Below, piece after piece: positions 1 to 5,601 of a stretch of DNA of 14,704 bases. The notes below the pieces were generated by a model. It searched no databases and was not told where the DNA came from. It saw only the letters and a list, made by a program, of their open reading frames with translations. Each line of letters begins with the position of its first letter. The first letter of the stretch is position 1. Source of the stretch: an uncultured Cocleimonas sp. (GTDB taxonomy: Bacteria; Pseudomonadota; Gammaproteobacteria; Thiotrichales; Thiotrichaceae); the NCBI GenBank assembly GCA_938041705.1, contig CALISP010000097.1, positions 1 to 14,704 of the forward strand. Direction: 5' to 3'. A program made the position numbers and the translations under genes.

Positions 1-210
1 AAAATTCATCGGTTTCCATTGTTCAGCATAGTTATCGATAATAGTGATTTTCGGTAATTCCATCGGCTGCGCATTAACGTTAGCAGGAGGTCTATCACCA
101 TACTGTGTATTTCCACGAGAATCTTTCCACTTGTATAAACCTTCAGCATGAATAGAAGCTTGAGATAATATCAATGAAAGAACGCAGCATAACGGAGTTA
201 AAGTTTTCAT
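1..210 (-). CDS. Secreted DUF4124-domain protein, 3' end outside the window
   Basis: The reading frame runs leftward from an ATG at 208-210 and is open to the window edge, giving the first 70 residues. Residues 1-22 form a type I signal peptide: MKTL, then a hydrophobic core, then a likely cleavage after SIHA. There is no lipobox placed as in a lipoprotein. Residues 25-42 read LYKWKDSRGNTQYGDRPP, which matches the Trp/Tyr-rich core of DUF4124, a small periplasmic beta-rich domain common in Gammaproteobacteria. An AAGG lies 7 bases before the start. The biochemical role of DUF4124 proteins is unknown; the signal peptide only says that it is exported. It diverges from the DUF4870 gene at 349. 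Confidence 0.8.
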   Translation of the reverse strand, partial: MKTLTPLCCVLSLILSQASIHAEGLYKWKDSRGNTQYGDRPPANVNAQPMELPKITIIDNYAEQWKPMNF

Positions 211-348
211 AATCTAGCCTTGAAAAACATGAAATTGACTCGATTATATCAAGTATTCACTGTTATTTAGTGATTTTCCGATAAAGTCTATGCGATAACT
301 AAATTAGAATAACGATAGATGCTTTAAACCTTAACATTAGGCTGATCG
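211..348. other. Divergent intergenic region, promoters not resolved
   Basis: This 138-base AT-rich spacer separates two divergent genes and must hold promoters for both. A TTGACT at 235-240 resembles a -35 box, but no convincing -10 lies at the right distance. A short inverted repeat (TCACT at 257-261, AGTGA at 269-273) is too weak to call. The downstream gene has TTAGG seven bases before its ATG. Confidence 0.3.
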
Positions 349-711
349 ATGAACAAAGAGCTACAACCAAAAAATATTACTGAACGTAAATGGGGTGCTG
401 CAATTCATGCATCAGCATTTGCGGGTATGTTATTTCCTTTGGCTTTGGCGCTAGGGCCTTTATTAATTTGGATGTTGAAAAAACATGATAGTGATTATCT
501 TGATGCTCAAGGTAAAAAAGCGATTAACTTTCAGTTAACTATCTTGGTTGCATCATTTTTCTTTGTGTTAATTGCAGCTTTAATAAAGCCAGTTATAGCA
601 GTGGCGTTTATGACAGGTATCTGTGGTTTAGTGTTTGCAGTTATGGCGGGAGTGGTGGTATTCAAAGAAGGTGATTTTGACTATCCATTCTCTCTTAATA
701 TTATTAAATAG
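349..711 (+). CDS. DUF4870 small integral membrane protein
   Basis: This is a 120-residue membrane protein. After a short polar N-terminus come RKWGAAIHASAFAG and a first hydrophobic segment (about 22-44). Next is the signature LLIWMLKKHDSDYLDAQGKK followed by AINFQ, then two more hydrophobic segments (about 63-83 and 86-107). The order of His-Ser, 'P.(I/L)IWxxKKxxS.(F/Y)(I/L)D.QGK.A.NFQ' and trailing helices is the pattern of the DUF4870 family, which is distantly Tic20-like. Length is normal for the family. Function is unknown; it should sit in the inner membrane. It stands alone, 75 bases from the convergent gene that follows. Confidence 0.85.
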   Translation: MNKELQPKNITERKWGAAIHASAFAGMLFPLALALGPLLIWMLKKHDSDYLDAQGKKAINFQLTILVASFFFVLIAALIKPVIAVAFMTGICGLVFAVMAGVVVFKEGDFDYPFSLNIIK

Positions 712-786
712 TTTATAACCTATCCTCAGTTTACCCTTAGATATTGTTTTAGCTGCGTATTCTTATTCAAGTTAATAACGTAATAT

Positions 787-1194
787 TTAAAAACGTCCAA
801 ATCCCCAAGAAAATGCCTGTTTAAGGTGCTCAGTTCCGCCCACCCTTACACCATGAAACATAATTTCAGCCATTTTTACTGAGTCTCTTATTCTGGACAC
901 GTCGATCATTAGTTCAGCATCAGCTTTTAGTCTAGCCACATCTTCACCAGGAAAGCCGCACCAATACTTTAGGTCGTGCAAAAAACAAGCTTCGTAAATG
1001 CTAATGCCGCTCGTTATATCTGGCCACATCGAACAACCATCACTGACAAAAGGTTTTGCGGGTGGATCTTTTTCGATTTTTTTCCAGATTTCCGGTAAGT
1101 CATAAACCTCACAAATTTCTTTAATCGTTTCAAGCGATACTTCTGAATTAATTTCAGGCAATTTATAATCTGTTCTAATTTTAGAGTTACTCAT
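787..1194 (-). CDS. Small protein with phospholipase A2-like Cys..His-Asp motif, function unknown
   Basis: A 135-residue soluble protein without a signal peptide or membrane segment. The N-terminal 45 residues are polar and helical. The central block has DGC (Cys54), then IYEACFLHDLKYWCG (Cys70, His73, Asp74, Cys79), then a helix with Arg88 and Asp92 (DVARLKADAEL). The Cys-x-x-His-Asp-x-x-Tyr arrangement resembles the catalytic helix of phospholipase A2 folds and of small bacterial proteins carrying a 'C..HD..YW....R..AD' block. I cannot name a characterised homologue, and lipase activity is only a suggestion. The start ATG at 1192-1194 is 58 bases from the divergent M50 gene, so the two may share a control region. 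Confidence 0.6.
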   Translation of the reverse strand: MSNSKIRTDYKLPEINSEVSLETIKEICEVYDLPEIWKKIEKDPPAKPFVSDGCSMWPDITSGISIYEACFLHDLKYWCGFPGEDVARLKADAELMIDVSRIRDSVKMAEIMFHGVRVGGTEHLKQAFSWGFGRF

Positions 1195-1252
1195 GAGGGT
1201 GTTCTTTATCTGTTAATATTATGAATTTAATTATAACTGTTTCTTAACGCTC

Positions 1253-1954
1253 ATGTATTTTGATCAACGCGACAATGATAAGCAACCTGCCTCTAAGGCC
1301 GAAAAAATATTTATTCTAGTGATAAGTGCGTTATTTTTATTCATGATGATAATGGAAATTTATACTAATTTTGAACCGAAGAAATTAGGTGCTTTATTAT
1401 TTGTGGTTTTTTGGATTCCTTTGCTTTTTATTCATGAATTTGGGCATGCACTAATGGCTAAACTATTAGGTTGGCAAGTAAAGAAGGTGGTTTTGGGTAT
1501 CGGAAAAATTATGATGACCAGTAGTTTGTTTAATGCTCCGGTTGAAATTAGATCGATTCCATTGGAAGGTTTTGTTCAAATTGCTCCAAGAAACACCAAA
1601 TTAGCGCGTTTTAAACATGCATTAATCTATTTTGCTGGGCCGGGTATTGAGTTGTTTGTTTTTTTTGCGATTGTTTTTTGGCTAGGTGGCTTTGATCAGT
1701 TTTTCATGGTGACTAACGAATACACTCGTATTGCCTTACAAAGTTTTGCTTTTGCTGCTCTAGCTGGAGCAGTTTTAAACTTAATCCCAATGGGTATTAC
1801 TACTAAAGATGGTAGTACGCCAAATGACGGTATGGGAATTTTACTTTGTTTATTCTCATCCGGCATGGATTACGAAATGTGGATCCGAGAAGATGAGATT
1901 GAAACTAAGAAAATAAGATCACAAGATAAGAAAACTGATCATTCTGAATTCTAA
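1253..1954 (+). CDS. M50-family membrane metallopeptidase
   Basis: A 233-residue polytopic membrane protein with the zinc protease signature HEFGH at residues 61-65 (two His ligands and catalytic Glu) inside a hydrophobic segment. A conserved FAGPGIEL turn lies at about 128-135. The second M50 motif follows: NLIPM at 176-180 leading to NDG at 191-193, where the Asp is the expected third zinc ligand. Hydrophobic segments lie at about 19-36, 47-70, 123-145 and 160-180. Site-2-protease relatives cut substrates within membranes. This one lacks a PDZ domain and is too short for RseP, and its substrate is unknown. The C-terminal tail (about 205-233) is charged. The Shine-Dalgarno sequence is weak, but the ATG at 1253 is the only good start before the first helix. 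Confidence 0.8.
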   Translation: MYFDQRDNDKQPASKAEKIFILVISALFLFMMIMEIYTNFEPKKLGALLFVVFWIPLLFIHEFGHALMAKLLGWQVKKVVLGIGKIMMTSSLFNAPVEIRSIPLEGFVQIAPRNTKLARFKHALIYFAGPGIELFVFFAIVFWLGGFDQFFMVTNEYTRIALQSFAFAALAGAVLNLIPMGITTKDGSTPNDGMGILLCLFSSGMDYEMWIREDEIETKKIRSQDKKTDHSEF

Positions 1955-1976
1955 TTGAGTCTATTTTAAGTTTACA

Positions 1977-1992
1977 ACACCCCCTTACTTTT
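1977..1992 (+). repeat. Dispersed motif copy A (ACACC-CCC-TTACTTTT)
   Basis: This is one of four related copies in the window; the others are at 5491, 8527 and, on the minus strand, 9242. It starts 22 bases after the M50 stop codon, on the same strand, in a region where the next gene is convergent, so it cannot be that gene's promoter. It is followed by ACATGGTTTTAT, which gives a second TTTTAT at the same offset seen in copies B and D. Confidence 0.6.
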
Positions 1993-2060
1993 ACATGGTT
2001 TTATTATATTTATTGAAACCTATTCTGTTCTGACTAATTTAACTTCGTCCAAGCATTGGT

Positions 2061-2091
2061 TTCGCTGTGTGTTGCATTAATGCCTAGCGAA
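2061..2091. repeat. Inverted repeat between convergent genes
   Basis: TTCGCT at 2061-2066 pairs with AGCGAA at 2086-2091, and the spacer holds the palindrome GCATTAATGC at 2074-2083. It lies between the M50 and DUF815 stop codons. The stem is short and the following T-run is interrupted, so it may be a weak transcription terminator or a chance palindrome. Confidence 0.35.
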
Positions 2092-2108
2092 TAGCTTTTG
2101 ATCCTCAT

Positions 2109-2897
2109 CTAAATCATTTTTCTTTTGCAAAAGCTATTGTCAATTGACCAAGCATTGTAAAACTGTTGAGCAATACGACCTGATCTACTGCCTCTTTCTC
2201 CTGCAAAGCGAGCTGCAAGTACATGAAGATGAGCTTGGTCATTTATATCTTCATCTGTGAATAGCATATCAACAATTGATAAATATTCATTCTGAGCCAT
2301 AGGATAAAACGACAATGACATGCCGAACCTATCAGCTAAAGACATTTTTTCTTGTACAGTATCAGCTGCGTGTATTTCGCCATTAAGACTTGATTGTTCG
2401 TTATTGCTCATGCGTTCTGGAATAAGATGGCGTCTATTTGAAGTGGCGATAATGAGTACATTTTCAGGAGGCTTTTCAATAGACCCTTGTAAGGTGCTTT
2501 TTAATTCTTTATAGGTGGTTTCACCTTCTTCAAATGAAAGATCATCACAGAAAATGATGAAACGATAATCAAGATCTCGAATTTCATCAGTTATTTCGAT
2601 TAGCCAGCGTAGGTCATCTTTCGGGATTTCGATTACCCGAAGTTTGCGTTGATGATATTCATTAAGCGCCGCTTTTATCAAAGATGACTTACCTGTACCG
2701 CGAGCCCCCCAAAGCAAAATATGGTTGGTTGGTTTACCTTCTAGAAAGTTCTCAATATTTCCAATAAATGCTTTTTTTTGCCTATCAATACAAAGTAGTT
2801 TGTCGAGTTCTAATAAATCGACATCATTAACCGCTTTGAGTTTTTCTTGTCGTGTGCGCCAAGTTGCAGCAATGCTCTTGTCCCAGTTTATTGTCAT
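2109..2897 (-). CDS. DUF815 family P-loop ATPase
   Basis: From the ATG at 2895-2897 this encodes 262 residues. The Walker A is GARGTGKS (64-71), the Walker B is RFIIFCDDLSFEEG (112-125), a sensor-like TSNRRHL lies at 152-158, and the C-terminal RGSRSGRIAQQF is at 235-246. These and the LL.ID.QK block near 34-42 are the hallmarks of the DUF815 AAA-type ATPases; the substrate and partner of this family are unknown. The frame can be extended to a TTG at 2939. The ATG is preferred because MTINWDKSIAATWR matches the usual family N-terminus and the extension would run through an NtrC operator. The Shine-Dalgarno is weak. It diverges from glnN, with the operator 24 bases upstream of this start. Confidence 0.88.
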   Translation of the reverse strand: MTINWDKSIAATWRTRQEKLKAVNDVDLLELDKLLCIDRQKKAFIGNIENFLEGKPTNHILLWGARGTGKSSLIKAALNEYHQRKLRVIEIPKDDLRWLIEITDEIRDLDYRFIIFCDDLSFEEGETTYKELKSTLQGSIEKPPENVLIIATSNRRHLIPERMSNNEQSSLNGEIHAADTVQEKMSLADRFGMSLSFYPMAQNEYLSIVDMLFTDEDINDQAHLHVLAARFAGERGSRSGRIAQQFYNAWSIDNSFCKRKMI

Positions 2898-2920
2898 ATG
2901 TTTTATCTCAAAGCCATTAA

Positions 2921-2937
2921 TGCACCATAGTGGTGCC
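2921..2937. promoter_or_regulatory. NtrC (GlnG) operator
   Basis: TGCACCATAGTGGTGCC is a dyad matching the NtrC consensus TGCACC-N5-GGTGCA at all but the last position. Its centre is about 169 bases upstream of the predicted glnN start point, a normal enhancer distance for NtrC. A degenerate second site (2951-2967, with GGTGCG as its good half) is centred 30 bases away, close to three helical turns, like the paired strong sites upstream of E. coli glnA. It also sits just upstream of the divergent DUF815 gene. Confidence 0.85.
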
Positions 2938-3071
2938 AATATTTATAGTTTGTCTTTAATCGGTGCGTTATTAAAAATAGCGTTTCGATCATAACAAAAT
3001 AAGCCCTAAAAAATATGCTATTTATCCTCAGCTTATATACTAAAGTTAAAAACAATCTTTTCGTATATATT

Positions 3072-3087
3072 TGGCACATCTTTTGCT
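3072..3087 (+). promoter_or_regulatory. Sigma-54 (RpoN) promoter of glnN
   Basis: TGGCACATCTTTTGCT matches the -24/-12 consensus TGGCAC-N5-TTGCW exactly, with the invariant GG (3073-3074) and GC (3085-3086) 12 bases apart. Transcription should start near 3098, leaving a leader of about 90 bases before the glnN ATG. Together with the upstream NtrC site this predicts induction under nitrogen limitation. Confidence 0.92.
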
Positions 3088-3114
3088 TTACTTATATTAA
3101 GTATTTAATAAATG

Positions 3115-3141
3115 TAATCATCGTTATCACATTGATGATTA
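3115..3141 (+). other. Hairpin in the glnN 5' leader
   Basis: TAATCATC (3115-3122) and GATGATTA (3134-3141) form an 8-bp perfect stem with an 11-base loop, inside the predicted 5' untranslated region. There is no U-tract after it, so it is not a terminator. It ends 35 bases before the ribosome binding site AAGGAG at 3177-3182. It could affect mRNA stability, or be a protein-binding dyad. Confidence 0.4.
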
Positions 3142-3188
3142 TACTATTTAAGTTAGAGCAAATTTAAAGTTTATTTAAGGAGTAACTA

Positions 3189-5360
3189 ATGAGTGGAAGT
3201 GAGTCACGCGCACAAGCGGTTTTTCAGATCACAAACAGTGAGCCAATGTCTGTTAAAAAGCCAAAGTCTCTAGATAAGACATGGGCAACAGATGTTTTTA
3301 CTTTAGTAAAAATGGAAGAAGCTCTATCTAAGAATGCGTTTAAAGCGGTAAAAAAGACTGTTGAAACAGGTGGTGCATTAGACGCTGGTACAGCAGATAT
3401 TGTTGCTGCAGCAATGAAAGATTGGGCAATGTCAAAAGGCGCCAATTATTTCTCTCATATTTTCTACCCAATGACAGGAGCTTCAGCTGAAAAACATGAT
3501 GGCTTCATCATTTCAGATTCTACTGGTAAAGCAATAACAGAATTCACTGGAAGTCTCTTAATTAAGGGTGAACCAGATGGTTCATCGTTTCCTAACGGAA
3601 GTATTCGTGTAACTAATGCAGCACGTGGTTATACAGCATGGGACCCTACCAGCCCTGCTTATATAATGCAGACTGATAATGGAGCGACTCTTTGTATTCC
3701 GTGTATCTTTATTTCATGGTCTGGTGAATCACTGGACAAAAAAGTGCCATTACTTCGTTCTAATTCAGCAATGAATGATGCGGCACAAAAAGTATTGAAG
3801 TTAATGGGTGAGCAGAAAGTCACTACATTAAATTCAAGTTGTGGCGCTGAGCAAGAATACTTTTTAATAGACTCAAATTTCGCTAATCTTCGTCCCGACT
3901 TATTACTTGCTGGTCGTACATTATTTGGAGCGGCACCTGCAAAAGGTCAAGAATTTGATGATCATTACTTTGGTGCGATTCCTCCACGTGTACAAGTCTA
4001 CATGCAGGATGTTGAAAACCAGCTTTATCGTTTGGGCATTCCAGCTAAAACTCGTCATAACGAGGTTGCTCCGGGTCAATTTGAAATTGCACCTTACTAC
4101 GAAGCAGCAAACGTAGCAGCTGATCATCAACAGTTATTAATGACGGTTCTTAAAAATACAGCTAAGAAACATGGCTTTGTTTGTTTAATGCACGAAAAAC
4201 CATTCGCTGGCATTAACGGTTCCGGAAAGCACGTAAATTGGTCTGTAGGCAATTCAACACAAGGTAACTTGCTTGATCCTGGTACTACACCTCATTCAAA
4301 CCTCAACTTTCTACTATTTTGTGGTGCAGTTATTCGTGGTGTTAATAAGTTTGGTCCTCTACTGCGTGCGGTTATCGCTACTGCGGGTAATGATCATCGT
4401 TTAGGCGCTAACGAAGCTCCACCTGCCATTCTTTCTGTTTATTTAGGTTCTCAGATTGAAGGTATCTTTGATCAAATCAAAGCGGGCAAGTTAGATAACG
4501 CTGATGAAGGCGGATTGATGGACATGGGTCTATCGCAAATCATGCCATTTGCTAAAGATGCAGGTGATCGCAATAGAACGTCACCATTCGCATTTACTGG
4601 TAATCGTTTCGAATTCCGTGCAGTGGGTTCAGATCAGTCAGTGACTGGTCCATTAATTGCAATGAATACTATGCTTGCTGATTCATTGAATTGGATTTCT
4701 GGTGAGTTAGAAATAGAGCTAAAGAGTAATAGCGATACAACCGCTGCTACTATAGCCGTACTGAAAAAACTAATGAATGAAAATGGCCAAGCAGTTTTCG
4801 GTGGCGATGGTTACTCATCAGAATGGCATAAAGAAGCAGTTGAACGCGGACTTAAAAACTTACCAACAACCGCTGATGCACTTCCATATTTACGTGATGC
4901 TGCGGTTAAAGAGCTATTCTCAAGTACGGGTGTATTATCACCGATTGAGTTAGAAAGTCGTTACGAAGTATATTCTGAACAATACATTTTAACGATTGAA
5001 GTTGAAGCAAAGCTCGTTATTAATATGACTAAAACTTCTATTTACCCAGCAGCAACACGTTATTTAACTGATCTTGCAATGGCATCAACAGCAGCATCTG
5101 AAATGGGTGTTGAGATAGATAATAGTATTGCTGCAGGTGTCGCTGAAAATATTAACGGCATGATGACTGCTGTTAAAAAATTAGAAGATGCACTTGCAAA
5201 AGATGGTTACAAATCTGAAGAAGAGCATATGCAATTCTGCGCTAATACAATCAGAAGTCTTATGGATGAAACACGAGGACACGTTGATGCACTTGAAGGT
5301 GTGGTTGCTGATGATTTATGGCCGTTGCCAACATATCAAGAAATGCTCTACATTAAATAA
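3189..5360 (+). CDS. glnN: Type III glutamine synthetase (GSIII)
   Basis: Catalyses ATP-dependent formation of glutamine from glutamate and ammonia in the cytoplasm. The 723-residue length fits the GSIII family and is far longer than GSI (about 470). Family blocks are: GAEQEYFLID (219-228, metal-binding Glu), RHNEVAPGQFEIAP (289-302), NGSGKHVNWS (343-352, glutamate/ATP site), HRLGANEAPPAILS (403-416) and NRTSPFAFTGNRFEFR (462-477). All expected residues are present. AAGGAG lies six bases before the ATG. Expression should depend on sigma-54 and NtrC (sites at 3072 and 2921), and a strong terminator at 5438 ends the unit, so it is monocistronic. GSIII is best known from Bacteroides and cyanobacteria; in Gammaproteobacteria it usually accompanies GSI, but no glnA is in this window. 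Confidence 0.96.
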   Translation: MSGSESRAQAVFQITNSEPMSVKKPKSLDKTWATDVFTLVKMEEALSKNAFKAVKKTVETGGALDAGTADIVAAAMKDWAMSKGANYFSHIFYPMTGASAEKHDGFIISDSTGKAITEFTGSLLIKGEPDGSSFPNGSIRVTNAARGYTAWDPTSPAYIMQTDNGATLCIPCIFISWSGESLDKKVPLLRSNSAMNDAAQKVLKLMGEQKVTTLNSSCGAEQEYFLIDSNFANLRPDLLLAGRTLFGAAPAKGQEFDDHYFGAIPPRVQVYMQDVENQLYRLGIPAKTRHNEVAPGQFEIAPYYEAANVAADHQQLLMTVLKNTAKKHGFVCLMHEKPFAGINGSGKHVNWSVGNSTQGNLLDPGTTPHSNLNFLLFCGAVIRGVNKFGPLLRAVIATAGNDHRLGANEAPPAILSVYLGSQIEGIFDQIKAGKLDNADEGGLMDMGLSQIMPFAKDAGDRNRTSPFAFTGNRFEFRAVGSDQSVTGPLIAMNTMLADSLNWISGELEIELKSNSDTTAATIAVLKKLMNENGQAVFGGDGYSSEWHKEAVERGLKNLPTTADALPYLRDAAVKELFSSTGVLSPIELESRYEVYSEQYILTIEVEAKLVINMTKTSIYPAATRYLTDLAMASTAASEMGVEIDNSIAAGVAENINGMMTAVKKLEDALAKDGYKSEEEHMQFCANTIRSLMDETRGHVDALEGVVADDLWPLPTYQEMLYIK

Positions 5361-5437
5361 TCAATTCATCTCTAAGGCTCGTGATTTCTCCACTTTGAAG
5401 TCACAAGTTCTAGAGGAAATCTGAATATTAATGTTTT

Positions 5438-5469
5438 ACAAAAAAGACTGCTTAGGCGGTCTTTTTTGT
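5438..5469 (+). terminator. Intrinsic terminator after glnN
   Basis: ACAAAAAAGACTGC (5438-5451) pairs with GCGGTCTTTTTTGT (5456-5469) around a TTAG loop. The stem is 14 bp with one G-U pair, and the descending arm supplies a six-base U-tract. The symmetric A and T runs would allow it to work in both directions. Confidence 0.9.
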
Positions 5470-5490
5470 ATTTAAATGATTTTAAAAAAC

Positions 5491-5506
5491 ACACCTCCCT
5501 ACTTTT
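5491..5506 (+). repeat. Dispersed motif copy B (ACACC-TCC-CTACTTTT)
   Basis: Same 16-base motif as copies A and D with identical internal spacing. It lies between the glnN terminator and rapA. It is followed by AGGTACTTTTAT, so TACTTTT is repeated at a 10-base period. In this copy only, a promoter role for the gene downstream on the same strand (rapA, 95 bases away) is possible. Confidence 0.6.
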
Positions 5507-5601
5507 AGGTACTTTTATCAGATAAACACTTATGGTTACTTGACCTCTGCGTTATATGATTCAAAATACTCTCCCTAAATTTTTATTGCTGAAAGACACA
5601 C

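Noticed and set aside
2898..2939. Longer DUF815 protein starting at a TTG at 2939
   Set aside because: The extension does not resemble the family, lacks a ribosome binding site and runs through the NtrC operator; the ATG at 2897 matches the family start.
2725..2994. 89-codon plus-strand frame
   Set aside because: It is antisense to the DUF815 coding sequence and the divergent control region, with no features of a real protein.
5431..5475. Short frame MFYKKDCLGGLFCI after a GAGGAA
   Set aside because: It is made almost wholly of the glnN terminator hairpin; the apparent Shine-Dalgarno is coincidental.
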